Of a stretch of 64,000 nt of DNA, positions 43,912 to 52,821 are shown piece after piece (positions within the stretch are counted from its first letter, which is position 1; the number at the start of each line of letters is the position of its first letter). The notes below the pieces were generated by a model that saw only the letters and a program-made list of their open reading frames with translations, made no database searches and was not told where the DNA came from. Source of the stretch: DATFTE01 sp963802575 (GTDB lineage: Bacteria > Acidobacteriota > Terriglobia > Terriglobales > Acidobacteriaceae); assembly GCA_963802575.1 (NCBI GenBank), contig CAWDJF010000004.1:124001-188000 (forward strand). Reading direction: 5' to 3'. The position numbers and the translations under genes are program-made.

Positions 43912-44712
43912 CTATTCGAGACTTTTGGCAGGGGCTTCCAGACCCAGCTTTTGCATGACCATCTGCAGGTCTTTCCACGCTTCTTTTTTCTGGCGGGGAT
44001 CGCGCAACAAGAACGCCGGGTGATAGGTGACGGCGAGCTTGGTGCCGCGGAAGTCGTACCAGTGTCCGCGGAATTCGGACATCGGCGCATTGATGGCAAG
44101 AAGCGTTTTTGCGGCGACAGCGCCGAGAGCAACGATGGCTTTCGGCTTGATGGCTTCGATCTGGCGCATGAGGAACGGTGAACAGGTTTCGCACTCATCG
44201 CGTTCCGGCGTGCGGTTGTTGGGGGGACGGCACTTGATGATGTTGGCGATGTAGACATCTTCGCGGCGCAGTCCCATGGCCTTGATCATGTTGTTCAGCA
44301 ACTGTCCGGCGCGTCCAACGAAAGGCTCCCCTTGAATGTCTTCGTCAGCGCCGGGGGCTTCGCCGATGAACATCAGATCGGCGTGCGGGTTGCCGACGCC
44401 GAAGACGATCTGCTTGCGCCCTTGCTTGGCGAGGCGGCAACGGGTGCAGTCTCCGAGATCCTCGCGGATGATGCGCAAGGCTTCAACGGGGTCGGAGACG
44501 GCCGCTTCGGGCCTGGGAACGACAAAAAGTTCGGAATCCAGAGGGACGGCCTTCGCTTTGGGCGGCATTTCCTCTCGCTGTTCTGGCTGGGGTTCAGGAA
44601 TTGGAAGTGCTGAGGTTTCGCGGCGATAGAAATCGTAGATTCCGAGTTCGTTGTAATAACGGATGCGGTCGCCGAGAGCGCGTTTGAGTTGGGGATCGAG
44701 GGTGCGGGGCAT
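43912..44712 (-). CDS. Uracil-DNA glycosylase, family 4
   Basis: A 266-residue iron-sulfur uracil-DNA glycosylase that removes uracil from DNA. Cluster cysteines are C89 and C92 (DCTRCRLAKQGRKQ), C161 (IIKCRPPNNRTP) and C177 (ECETCSPF); the active-site GEAPGADED and HPAFLLRDP motifs are present. The N-terminal 75 residues are a proline/glutamate-rich linker not seen in minimal family members. ATG 44712. It precedes priA on the same strand, so DNA repair and replication restart may be co-expressed. Confidence 0.93.
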   Translation of the reverse strand: MPRTLDPQLKRALGDRIRYYNELGIYDFYRRETSALPIPEPQPEQREEMPPKAKAVPLDSELFVVPRPEAAVSDPVEALRIIREDLGDCTRCRLAKQGRKQIVFGVGNPHADLMFIGEAPGADEDIQGEPFVGRAGQLLNNMIKAMGLRREDVYIANIIKCRPPNNRTPERDECETCSPFLMRQIEAIKPKAIVALGAVAAKTLLAINAPMSEFRGHWYDFRGTKLAVTYHPAFLLRDPRQKKEAWKDLQMVMQKLGLEAPAKSLE

Positions 44713-44715
44713 TCT

Positions 44716-44780
44716 ACCTCAGCGGTAAAGCCGATCTTGTTAGCGTCGAGTGGCACGAGTGAAGTCATGCCCTTGCCAAG
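44716..44780. repeat. Extragenic hairpin repeat (CCTCAGCGG...GGCACGAGTGAAG), copy 1
   Basis: The sequence begins CCTCAGCGGTAAAGCCG and, after about 20 bases, has GGCACGAGTGAAGTCATGCCCTT, a hairpin. The same two modules in the same order occur at 62350-62412. Confidence 0.65.
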
Positions 44781-44849
44781 TAACGACAACCTGTCGTCGC
44801 TCCGCGACTTCGCGGGCGAACGCGCCACACTAGCAACACTCTCTTTTTA

Positions 44850-46067
44850 TCATCGAACAGTGGTTGGAGCGGGCTTTTGTTTTCTCAGGCGGACGACTTG
44901 GTCGAGCACTCGCTGCGCAACTTCCCACTTGGTGGTTTCGGGGACTTCGATAGCTTCGTCGGGGGTGATGATCGTGACAGCATTGCGTTCGGAGTCGAAG
45001 CCCACTCCTTCGCGCGAGACGTCGTTGACGACGATAGCATCGAGCGACTTGGTCTTCAGTTTCTTGCGGGCATTTTCGAGGGCGTTCTGGGTTTCAGCGG
45101 CGAATCCGATGATCAGCTGCGATTGCCGGTGCCGCGATATTTCGGCAAGGATGTCGGTGGTTGGCTCTAGTTCCAAAGACATCGGTCCGGTGCGCTTGAT
45201 CTTTTGATCTGCCTGGGCTTTAGGGCGATAGTCGGAGACGGCTGCGGTCTTGATGACGATAGTGGCTTCTGGCAAGAGTTTGATCACCGCCTGACGCATT
45301 TGCTCGGCGGACTCCACGCACGTGACTTCAGCGGCGCCTGGTGGATTGAGCGCGGTGGGCCCAGAGACAAGCAGGACCCGGGCTCCTCGGCGCAGAGCGG
45401 CTTCGGCCAAGGCATATCCCATGCGGCCGCTAGAGCGGTTGGTCAGATAGCGAACGGGATCGATCTTTTCGCGCGTCGGCCCGGCGGTGATTAGGACGGT
45501 TTCTCTGGCGAGTTCCTGCGAGGCGCCCAGAGCCTCCATGGCCGCGGCCACGATCAGTTCGTTTTCGGCGAGGCGGCCGGGGCCAGTCATACCACAGGCC
45601 AGATATCCGTCGCCCGGTTCGACGATTTTCACGCCGCGCTTGCGCAGGATCTCGAGATTCGTCTGCGTGGCCGGGTGATTCCACATGTTCACGTTCATCG
45701 CGGGGGCCAGAACAACGGGAGCGGTGGTGGCAAGATAGAGCGTGGTCAGGAAATCGTTGGCGATGCCCTGCGCGAACTTTCCGATGACATCAGCGGTGGC
45801 GGGAACAACGACTAGCGCGTCGATAGCTTGGGCGACCGCGATATGCTCGACGGCGGAATCGATATTGGGTTGCTCTTCACCGGCGGCGAACAGATCGGTG
45901 ATGACTTTTTCTCCGGAGAGCGCGGCGAAGGTTAGGGGGCGGATAAATTCCTGGGCGGCGCGGGTCATGACCACCTGCACGCGAATACCGCGCTCTTGCA
46001 GCAGGCGAACGATTTCCGCCGCCTTATAGGCTGCGATCCCACCGCTGACGCCGAGAGCAATTTTCAT
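44850..46067 (-). CDS. coaBC: Bifunctional phosphopantothenoylcysteine decarboxylase/synthetase
   Basis: CoaBC, 405 residues, two steps of coenzyme A synthesis. The N-terminal flavoprotein CoaC domain has LGVSGGIAAYKAAEIVR, PAMNVNMWNHPATQ and the Cys-containing lid ACGMTGPGRLAE; the C-terminal CoaB domain has ITAGPTREKIDPVRYLTNRSSGRMG-type sequence and IIGFAAET. It follows rpoZ in a conserved acidobacterial and general bacterial neighbourhood. ATG 46067. Confidence 0.96.
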   Translation of the reverse strand: MKIALGVSGGIAAYKAAEIVRLLQERGIRVQVVMTRAAQEFIRPLTFAALSGEKVITDLFAAGEEQPNIDSAVEHIAVAQAIDALVVVPATADVIGKFAQGIANDFLTTLYLATTAPVVLAPAMNVNMWNHPATQTNLEILRKRGVKIVEPGDGYLACGMTGPGRLAENELIVAAAMEALGASQELARETVLITAGPTREKIDPVRYLTNRSSGRMGYALAEAALRRGARVLLVSGPTALNPPGAAEVTCVESAEQMRQAVIKLLPEATIVIKTAAVSDYRPKAQADQKIKRTGPMSLELEPTTDILAEISRHRQSQLIIGFAAETQNALENARKKLKTKSLDAIVVNDVSREGVGFDSERNAVTIITPDEAIEVPETTKWEVAQRVLDQVVRLRKQKPAPTTVR

Positions 46068-46094
46068 TGTCGATTCTGCGTTTTTAAGAGGGCA

Positions 46095-46148
46095 ATTTAC
46101 GATTGTCGATTCACGATTTACGAATTAAACACTTCGACAATCGTAAAT
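46095..46148. repeat. AT-rich inverted repeat, copy 1
   Basis: ATTTACGATTGTCGA at 46095-46109 is the exact reverse complement of TCGACAATCGTAAAT at 46134-46148, with a 24-base spacer. A related sequence occurs at 47997-48028. Confidence 0.7.
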
Positions 46149-46157
46149 CGAACTTCG

Positions 46158-46394
46158 TCAATCGGTCTTGATCCCCTTGTCCATGATTTCGCTGGCGACT
46201 TCGGCTGGGGTCTTGGGAATTTCGGGGATGACCCACTTCACCTTGCCGGCCTTGATTTCGTCTTGGGCGATGCGGCAGGGCTTGCGTGAAATGGTCTCGA
46301 TTACCGGAGGAGCGCCGCCTTGCAGTTGCCGGGCGCGCCGAGCGGCAACCAGGATATAACGATAGTTACTGTCGAAACCTTCGATCAATTTCAT
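46158..46394 (-). CDS. rpoZ: RNA polymerase omega subunit
   Basis: Omega, 78 residues, supports RNA polymerase assembly. NYRYILVAARRARQLQGG corresponds to the family helix with the conserved RARQL, and the tail EIPKTPAEVASEIMDKG is typical. The start ATG 46394 has AAGGGGGAA upstream, excluding the longer in-frame extension. It lies 17 bp after gmk, as in many genomes (gmk-rpoZ-coaBC). Confidence 0.93.
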   Translation of the reverse strand: MKLIEGFDSNYRYILVAARRARQLQGGAPPVIETISRKPCRIAQDEIKAGKVKWVIPEIPKTPAEVASEIMDKGIKTD

Positions 46395-46411
46395 CGTATT
46401 CCCCCTTGTAG

Positions 46412-47104
46412 CTAGCTTTTGTTGCCAGCACCCGCCGGTGCGAACGACGCCAGAATAGGTTGCAGGCGTTCCCGTACGTTTTGCAACCGGCATGACTCAG
46501 CCCTGGCAATCGTCTCAACATCGTCGGCAGAAACTTGGGCTCCGGAGCGCTGCAGCCGAACCGCAAGCAGGATCGACCTCAGCAACTCGATGGAATCCTC
46601 CAAGCGGTCATTGACCAAAATATAGTCGTATTTGGCGTAATTCTCAATCTCACGGGCGGCGGTGGCTAACCGGCGCTCAATGACCTGTTCGGTATCCAGA
46701 CTGCGGTTGCGGAGGCGGGCCTCCAGTTCCTTACGGTTAGGGGGAAGGATGAAAACACTGACGGCTTCGGGCAGTTTTTTCTTGATTTGCTGGGCGCCCT
46801 GAACGTCGATATCGAGCAGCAGATCGCGGCCGGTTTGCTGCGCGTCACGTAAGAAGCTGCGGGCAGTTCCGTAATAGTTGCCGAAGACGTCGGCGTATTC
46901 GAGAAACTCGTCGGCCGCTATCATCTTTTCAAATTCTTCGCGAGTGACGAAGAAGTACTCGCGGCCGCTTTTCTCGCTGCCACGCGGCTGGCGCGTGGTG
47001 TAAGAAACCGAGAACTCGAGGCCATGTACACGGAAAAGCACCTCGTTCACCAGCGTGGATTTCCCCGAGCCAGAGGGAGCGGAAATAATAAATACGTTGG
47101 TCAT
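46412..47104 (-). CDS. gmk: Guanylate kinase
   Basis: Gmk, 230 residues, phosphorylates GMP to GDP. The P-loop is FIISAPSGSGKSTLV, the GMP-binding region has SVSYTTRQPRGSEKSGREYFF, and DIDVQGAQQIKKKLP is the strand with the conserved Asp-Gln. Slightly longer than E. coli Gmk owing to a C-terminal tail. The ATG overlaps the yicC stop by four bases (47101-47104), indicating translational coupling. Confidence 0.97.
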   Translation of the reverse strand: MTNVFIISAPSGSGKSTLVNEVLFRVHGLEFSVSYTTRQPRGSEKSGREYFFVTREEFEKMIAADEFLEYADVFGNYYGTARSFLRDAQQTGRDLLLDIDVQGAQQIKKKLPEAVSVFILPPNRKELEARLRNRSLDTEQVIERRLATAAREIENYAKYDYILVNDRLEDSIELLRSILLAVRLQRSGAQVSADDVETIARAESCRLQNVRERLQPILASFAPAGAGNKS

Positions 47105-47988
47105 TCGAGGTTTTGCACCTGCTCGCGAGCTTTTTCGATATCCGCTTTCATGGCAAGTCCCATTTCAGTGATCTTGAGCGCGTCGCCCGCGAGGCCGGAG
47201 GTTTTTGAGAGCAAAGTGTTGGCCTCGCGATTCATCTCCTGGAGCAGGAAGTCGAGCTTTTTGCCAATCTCGGAGCCTTCGTCGAGCAGCCCGGTGAAGT
47301 GCTTGACGTGGGTTTGCAGGCGAACCAATTCTTCCTGAATATCGCTGCGATCGACCAGCAGAGCGGCCTCCTGCAGCAGGCGCTCGGGATCAACCTGAGT
47401 GCTGATCATCTCCTGCATGCGAGTTTTCAGTTTTTCCAAATAGGTCTGCAGGATGGCATGGCGGTGGTGCTCGACGCCGTGGCCAGACTTTTCGACGTGG
47501 GCCATGCGCTGGCGCAGTTCGCGCTCGATGCCTCGTCCTTCTTCTTCGCGCATGTGGTTCAGTTTGCCGAGAGCTTCTTCGGCCTTCGCGAGAACGACGG
47601 CTTCGAGATCTTCGCTGGCAGGAAGGGCGGCGCTCTCCATGGCGCCGGGCATGCGGAGAATGGCGTTTAGATCGGGCTCGGCGACCAGTCCGAATTCGGC
47701 GGACGCTTTGCGAAAGGCCTGGATATAGCCTCCGACCAGTTCGCGGTTAAGGGAAAAACCGTCAGTGGCTCCGCGTTCCAGGCTCAGCGTGAGCTCGACG
47801 TGCCCCCGCGCCAGCTTCTCTTTCAGCAGGCGGCGCAGCTTCATTTCCAGCGAATCACTGTCAGAAGGCATGCGGAAATGCAGGTCGAGGAAGCGGTGGT
47901 TGACGGATTTGAGAGACAGGGTGAAACCGAGTTGGTTGTTCACCTGTCCTTTGACTTGCGCGAACCCGGTCATGGAGCGGATGGGCAT
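47101..47988 (-). CDS. yicC: YicC family endoribonuclease
   Basis: A 295-residue YicC/YloC-family protein. It begins RSMTGFAQVKGQVNNQ, a family hallmark, and ends QEMNREANTLLSKTSGLA, with ISTQVDPERLLQEAALLVDRSDIQEE in between. E. coli YicC takes part in RNA turnover and related proteins are endoribonucleases. The gene is coupled to gmk. ATG 47988. Confidence 0.93.
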   Translation of the reverse strand: MPIRSMTGFAQVKGQVNNQLGFTLSLKSVNHRFLDLHFRMPSDSDSLEMKLRRLLKEKLARGHVELTLSLERGATDGFSLNRELVGGYIQAFRKASAEFGLVAEPDLNAILRMPGAMESAALPASEDLEAVVLAKAEEALGKLNHMREEEGRGIERELRQRMAHVEKSGHGVEHHRHAILQTYLEKLKTRMQEMISTQVDPERLLQEAALLVDRSDIQEELVRLQTHVKHFTGLLDEGSEIGKKLDFLLQEMNREANTLLSKTSGLAGDALKITEMGLAMKADIEKAREQVQNLE

Positions 47989-47996
47989 AGGAAGAA

Positions 47997-48130
47997 ATTT
48001 ACGATTGTCGATTTTTGATTGTCGATTTCAAAACGCAGAATTTCCAATTTTCAATTGCCAATTTCCAATCCGGAAACCGTTGTGCGAGCTGCAATTTCAA
48101 TCGACAATCGGCAATTGGAAATTGGCAATT
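47997..48130. repeat. AT-rich inverted repeat, copy 2
   Basis: Between msbA and yicC the sequence repeats ATTGTCGATTT and contains AATTGCCAATTTCCAAT (48053-48069), exactly complementary to ATTGGAAATTGGCAATT (48114-48130). A short ATTTACGATTGTCGAT block is shared with 46095. Confidence 0.65.
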
Positions 48131-48133
48131 TGT

Positions 48134-49982
48134 TTACTCCCCGCTTGGTACCAGCTTCGTTTGATCGATCTCCAGGAACTGTAGCTCGTACAGACGGCGA
48201 TAGGTCCCTAATTTTTTCATCAGATCTTCGTGGGCGCCGATGTCACTGATGGTGCCATTTTCAAGGACCACAATGCGGTCGGCGCGCCGGACGGTCGACA
48301 GACGGTGCGCAATCACAAAGACCGTGCGTCCCGTCATCAGATTCTGCAACGCAGTTTGCACCAGCGATTCTGACTCGCTATCCAGGGCCGAAGTGGCTTC
48401 GTCCAGAATCAGAATCGGTGCGTTCTTTAGAATGGCGCGCGCGATGGCGATACGCTGGCGCTCGCCGCCGGAGAGGCGCACGCCGCGCTCGCCAATCACA
48501 GTTTCGTATCCGGCGGGGAGTTCGGTGATGAAGTCATGGGCCAGCGCTGCGCGGGCCGCGGCTTCCACCTGTTGTTGCGAAACTGACGGCTGGCCGTAGG
48601 CGATGTTGTTGCGCAGCGTGTCATTGAACAGAACCGTTTCCTGGGTAACGATGCCAATCTGCGAACGGAGCGACGCGAGAGTTAGATCGCGAACATCGTA
48701 GCCATCGATGATAAGGCGCCCGGAGCTGACATCGAAGAAGCGCGGGATCAGGTGAACCAGCGTGCTCTTGCCGGCACCGCTCGAGCCTACAACCGCGAGC
48801 ACTTCTCCCGCTTTCACCTCGAGATTGATGTCGCGCAGAATTTCGCGGGCGCCATCGCCGTTTGCTTCATATGAAAAACCCAGATTGTCGAACAGAACGC
48901 TCTTGGAGAACGGCGGAAGAACTTTGGCCGCGGCTTTCTCGCGGACCTCGTCTTCGGTGTCCATGAATTTGAAGATCTCGGAAGAAGCTCCGATCGCCTG
49001 CTGGAAATTATTGTAGAAGAGCGCGAATTTGCGGACCGGATCGTAAAGCTTGAAGACAGCGATGATGAAGGCGAGAAAGGTTCCGGCGGTGAAGAGATGA
49101 TGGTTGATCTGATCGCGTCCGAGAAGCAGCAGCAAGGCAATCGCAACGGCGCCGAAAATATCCATCAGCGGCGAACTGAGAGCGGCGGCTGCGACAGAGC
49201 GGAGATTCGCGCGGAATAGGCGCTGCGCGGCCTTGCGGAAGCGGGCAATCTCCCACGATTCCATGCTGAAGGCTTTGACGATGCGGTTGCCGGTGATGGT
49301 TTCGTGCAGGATGTTCTGAATGTCCGCAAGTTTGTCTTGCCCGCGCCGGGTGGTACTGCGGACGCGGCGCCCAATCTTCCCCGCGGAGTAAATGATGACA
49401 GGGCACAAACAGCAGAAGAACCCAGGCGAGCTTTCCGCCGAGCAGGACAACCACAATCGCTGTGAAGATCAGCGTGAAGAATTGCTGCAGGAACTCGGCC
49501 AGCACGTTCGACATGGCGAACTGCACACGCTCGATGTCGTTGACGATGGTGGAGACCAGGGTCCCCGTGGTGTGCTTCGAGAAGAAGGCTGCGGAACGGC
49601 GCAGGATCGAGTCATAGAGATCGTCACGCAGGTCGGTGATCATGCCGAATCCGGCAAAGTTCACCAGATAGGTTCCGGCGTAGTCGAAGAATCCTTTGAG
49701 AACCGTGGCGGCAACCAGGGCAAAGGCGACGACGGTCCAGGGATTCTGGAAGTGCGAGGGCACAAATCGCTGCAGGTAGACGGTGTGGTCGGTGCCAGGG
49801 ACTTTAAAGAGCTGGATCTCGCGGCCTTGCGAGCTGGGGTTCAGAACGCGATCGAAGATGGGTCCAATCAGCAGGACGCGGAAAGCGTCGAGCAGCCCGA
49901 CGACAGCCATCAACAGGATTGATGACAGCAGTTGCCACCAGTACGGAATGACGTAGCGAAGAAGCCGTGTCAGTTGCCGCAT
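48134..49982 (-). pseudogene. MsbA-like ABC exporter, frameshifted
   Basis: Two frames together encode an ABC half-transporter of about 615 residues. The N-terminal frame from ATG 49982 gives the membrane domain (RYVIPYWWQLLSSILLMAVV, ILRRSAAFFSKHTTGTLVS) up to LAWVLLLFVP; the rest (PVIIYSAGKIGRR onward) lies in another frame ending at 48134, with Walker A VVGSSGAGKSTLVHLI, signature LSGGERQRIAIARAI and Walker B ILILDEATSALDSES. One extra base near 49397 separates the frames. Intact MsbA flips lipid A or related lipids across the inner membrane and is usually essential in Gram-negative bacteria, so an assembly error is more likely than a real knock-out. Confidence 0.88.
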
Positions 49983-50128
49983 AAGGGGCTCGTGGGGCGC
50001 AGCCGGACTAAGTCGGCCGCCAGTACTAATGCAAAGTGTCGCAAGCCTCTATTCTACTGGACTTCGTAAGCATCTGTGCAGTGACGCCACGGGAGTCCGC
50101 CCGATTCTAGTGTGGGCGGCGCGAAGGC

Positions 50129-50251
50129 TCAAACAAATTCGGCGTTACCGAATGAATTCGCGGATGGTGGGTCTGGAGCTTCCACACTAAGGACGCAGAT
50201 CATCAGCACGTAGGCCGCGATCGCGAGCACCACAACTCTCAGGATCAGCAT
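50129..50251 (-). CDS. Possible small single-span membrane protein
   Basis: A 40-codon frame starts at ATG seven bases after the rapZ stop. It encodes MLILRVVVLAIAAYVLMICV as one membrane helix and a short polar tail. No ribosome site is obvious, but termination-reinitiation from rapZ is possible. No family known. Confidence 0.3.
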   Translation of the reverse strand: MLILRVVVLAIAAYVLMICVLSVEAPDPPSANSFGNAEFV

Positions 50252-50257
50252 GGGGAA

Positions 50258-51193
50258 CTAGCTGGGACTGTCTCGGTGCACGGTTTTCACCCGGTATCCG
50301 GCTTTGCGCAGGCGCTTGCTGACGTCTTCGGCGATCATGACGGAGCGGTGTTGGCCTCCTGTGCAGCCGAAAGAAATCGTCAGATAGCTCTTGCCTTCGC
50401 GGATGTAGTGGGGCAGAAGGTAAATCAAAAGTTCGGAGATGCGCGAGATGAACTCTCGCGATTGCGGAAATGACCGGATGTATTTGGCGACTTTCGGATC
50501 GCGTCCGGTGAGTGGGCGAAATTCGGGCACGAAATGCGGATTGGGGAGGAAGCGTACGTCGAACATCAGGTCAGCGTCTTCGGGTACGCCGTGCTTGAAG
50601 CCGAAGCTGACGCACGAGACCAGGAGATTTTTGTCCGTCTCCTGCTTAGTAAAGCGCTGGGTGATATAGGAGCGCAGTTCGTGAACATTGAACTTCGAAG
50701 TGTCGATCACCAGGTCGGCCATGGCGCGGATGGCGCGCAGATGGCGGCGCTCGGCGGAGAGCGACGACTTCACGGTAGTTTTGGTACCGAGAGGATGCGG
50801 GCGCCGGGTTTCGCTATAGCGGCGCAACAGGACGGCGTCGGCGGCTTCCAGAAAAAGGACTTTGGTGGGAAGCATCCGCCGCACTGACTTCAACATTTCC
50901 GGCAGACTTTCCAGTTGCGTGCCTTCGCGGACGTCCACCACTAAGGCAGTGCGCTCGATTTCCGAGGACTGCCCAACCAGTTCTGCGAAGCGGGGAATCA
51001 GGCCGACGGGAAGGTTATCGACGCAGTAGTAGCCCAAGTCCTCGAAGGCCTTGAGCACCGAGGCCTTCCCCGACCCGCTCATGCCGGTGATGATGACCAG
51101 CTCGGCGGGCGAATGTCCGTCGTGAGCCGAGGCCTTGCGCACGACCCTGCGCACCTTGCGTTTGATTTTGCGGGTGAGATTGCGTAGCGCCAT
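50258..51193 (-). CDS. rapZ: RNase adapter protein RapZ-like P-loop protein
   Basis: A RapZ/YvcJ-family protein of about 311 residues. The P-loop is ITGMSGSGKASVLKAFEDLGYYCVDN-like (GMSGSGKAS), followed by VVDVREGTQLESL and the typical C-terminal half SFGFKHGVPEDADLMFDVR, LPNPHFVPEFRPLTG, and SFGCTGGQHRSVMIAE. In E. coli RapZ guides RNase E to small RNAs and binds GlcN6P. An N-terminal basic stretch (LTRKIKRKVRRVVRK) precedes the P-loop, unlike E. coli RapZ. The start is tentative: ATG 51193 or a longer form to 51238. Confidence 0.93.
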   Translation of the reverse strand: MALRNLTRKIKRKVRRVVRKASAHDGHSPAELVIITGMSGSGKASVLKAFEDLGYYCVDNLPVGLIPRFAELVGQSSEIERTALVVDVREGTQLESLPEMLKSVRRMLPTKVLFLEAADAVLLRRYSETRRPHPLGTKTTVKSSLSAERRHLRAIRAMADLVIDTSKFNVHELRSYITQRFTKQETDKNLLVSCVSFGFKHGVPEDADLMFDVRFLPNPHFVPEFRPLTGRDPKVAKYIRSFPQSREFISRISELLIYLLPHYIREGKSYLTISFGCTGGQHRSVMIAEDVSKRLRKAGYRVKTVHRDSPS

Positions 51194-51339
51194 CCCAAAG
51201 CGATGGTAGCAGGGGAGGAGCGTAGCCGCTAGTTGCACTGCGGTTTCGCCTCTACCCGAGACCGTCCTGGAGACTACAGCATGCAGGGTATGGCGAGGAT
51301 GCGATGTGCCCCTTAATCTTCGGAAGCGGTGAAAAAGCT

Positions 51340-51489
51340 ATGCTTTTGAATATTTTGGCCCTGCTCCTGACTTTGTGGCTTTTGCTTTGGAGCCTGCACG
51401 TGGGCCAGGGCCTGATTCATTTGTTGCCGCTGGCAGCGTTCCTGGTGTTGGTCGCGAACGTCCTGGCAGCGAGCCGGACCGTCGCCTAA
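51340..51489 (+). CDS. Small lmo0937/DUF5670-family membrane protein
   Basis: A 49-residue hydrophobic protein with two membrane segments: ILALLLTLWLLLWSLHVGQGLIHLLPLAAFLVL-like pattern around a central GQGLIHLL. The GGLIHLL-type centre is characteristic of lmo0937 family proteins, usually stress-related. ATG 51340 is used. It is followed 12 bp later by a second small exported protein and then a BON-domain lipoprotein, and these probably form one stress operon. Confidence 0.8.
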   Translation: MLLNILALLLTLWLLLWSLHVGQGLIHLLPLAAFLVLVANVLAASRTVA

Positions 51490-51501
51490 AAAAGGAGAAC
51501 C

Positions 51502-51750
51502 ATGAAAACGTTTCTGCAAAAACTATGCTTCGCCGTTTTGCTGTTGAGCGCGGCGGGAATCGCCTTCGCTCAGTCGGATACACAAAGCGCCAAGCAGGAC
51601 ATGAAAGATGCAGGGCACGATACGAAAAACGCAACGAAGAAGACGGGGCAGGCGGTGAAGAAGACCACGAAGAAAACCACGCACAAGGCCGCAAAGAAAA
51701 CTAAAGAGGGAGCGCAAAAGGTCGAAGACAAGACCGCGCCGCCGCAATAA
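51502..51750 (+). CDS. Small secreted Lys/Thr-rich protein
   Basis: An 82-residue protein with a signal peptide (CFAVLLLSAAGIAFAQ) and a mature part almost wholly built of Lys, Thr, Ala and Asp (KNATKKTGQAVKKTTKKTT, KKTKEGAQK). Low complexity and strongly basic, it would be periplasmic or surface-associated; histone-H1-like composition suggests binding to polyanions such as LPS or DNA, which is inference. Start ATG 51502 has AAAGGAGAA upstream. Located between the lmo0937-type gene and the BON gene. Confidence 0.75.
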   Translation: MKTFLQKLCFAVLLLSAAGIAFAQSDTQSAKQDMKDAGHDTKNATKKTGQAVKKTTKKTTHKAAKKTKEGAQKVEDKTAPPQ

Positions 51751-51782
51751 CTCGGATTCATTTTCTTAAGGAGTTCCCCCAA

Positions 51783-52304
51783 ATGAAAACATTGCTCTTG
51801 CCTTTTCTGGCGCTGACTTTGGCGCTTTCGACCGCGGGTTGCTCGCAGCGCGCGAAAAACGTCTCTTACAAAGATGGCGTCAAAAAGGCCTTGGAACAAG
51901 CGGATTACAAAGACGTCACTGTCGATGAAGATCGCGACAAGAACACCATCACGCTGGGCGGCAAGCTGCATTCGGAGAATGCGAAGCAGCAGGCGTCCCA
52001 AGTAGCTCAATCGGCTTCCGGCGATCGGACGATCGTGAACCAGATTAGCGTCGAACCAGTGGGCGTGGAATCGGAAGCGCGCAAGATCGAATCGAATACC
52101 GACGACGCGATCGAAAAGAATTACAAGGCGCAACTAATCGCGAAGGGACTGGACAAGCAGAATATCCGCTTCGACGCGAAGAATGGGGTCCTTACTCTTA
52201 AGGGCTCAGTCAAGGATTCTCACCAGCGTGAGGAAGCGGAACAGGTGGCCTCGAATATCCCCAACGTCGCGCAGGTAGTGGACCAGATCGAAGTCAGCCG
52301 CTAA
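51783..52304 (+). CDS. BON-domain lipoprotein
   Basis: A 173-residue lipoprotein with lipobox LSTAGC (lipidated Cys near residue 20) and two BON domains (about 28-92 and 108-172; NTITLGGKLHSENAKQQ and NGVLTLKGSVKDSHQREEAEQVA). BON domains bind membranes and occur in OsmY and DolP, which protect the envelope under osmotic or other stress. Start ATG 51783 has AAGGAG upstream. The gene ends in a strong terminator. Co-transcription with the two small genes upstream suggests an envelope-stress operon. Confidence 0.9.
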   Translation: MKTLLLPFLALTLALSTAGCSQRAKNVSYKDGVKKALEQADYKDVTVDEDRDKNTITLGGKLHSENAKQQASQVAQSASGDRTIVNQISVEPVGVESEARKIESNTDDAIEKNYKAQLIAKGLDKQNIRFDAKNGVLTLKGSVKDSHQREEAEQVASNIPNVAQVVDQIEVSR

Positions 52305-52337
52305 CGGGACGGCAACACCCACAGATATCCTAAACAT

Positions 52338-52367
52338 GAAAAGGGCACATTTGCATGTGCCCTTTTC
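52338..52367. terminator. Bidirectional intrinsic terminator
   Basis: GAAAAGGGCACAT pairs with ATGTGCCCTTTTC around TTGC, giving a 13-bp perfect stem with an A tract on one side and T tract on the other. It serves both the BON gene and the convergent gene at 52396. Confidence 0.9.
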
Positions 52368-52395
52368 TATGCAGGATGAATGAGCCCCCCCTCAG

Positions 52396-52821
52396 CTACC
52401 GCAAAGCAGCGACGACATCCACTTCCTGAAAGTGATGGTCGTAGTCCCTGGCCAGTTCCGACTCGCGATGGCTCTTGGGCAGCTCGTTGCCGCGCTCGTT
52501 GCCCGCGATCCACACCTGTGACAGAAAATACCGGTTGCCATAGCGATGGAAGATCAGCTTGGTTGCCGGAGCAGACTCTCTGGATTCGACGTTGATCGAA
52601 TTGACCGTCGCGCTCTCATTCTTATCCGCGTTCCGCACCAGCAGGGTCTTTCCGTCGGCGACGCCAAACGACTGAATGGTGTACTGGCCAGGGGGAAGGG
52701 TCGATCCGTTGACGATGAACTCAAACGGGACATCGGCCTTCAAACGGATGGTCTGTGCGACCGATTCACCTGCCATCATCAACGCGAGCACAACAAGCAG
52801 AGCAGATCCATGGAATTTCAT
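52396..52821 (-). CDS. Secreted hypothetical protein (Acidobacteria-type)
   Basis: A 141-residue exported protein. Signal peptide ALLVVLALMMAGESVAQ, mature part beginning LKADVPFEFIVNGSTLPPG and QYTIQSFG, followed by a beta-rich fold with KTLLVRN and KLIFHRYGNRYFLSQVW. Proteins with the VPFEFIVNGKTLPAG-type motif are frequent in Acidobacteria, function unknown. ATG 52821 has AAGGAGG seven bases upstream, a strong ribosome site. Convergent with the BON gene. Confidence 0.85.
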   Translation of the reverse strand: MKFHGSALLVVLALMMAGESVAQTIRLKADVPFEFIVNGSTLPPGQYTIQSFGVADGKTLLVRNADKNESATVNSINVESRESAPATKLIFHRYGNRYFLSQVWIAGNERGNELPKSHRESELARDYDHHFQEVDVVAALR

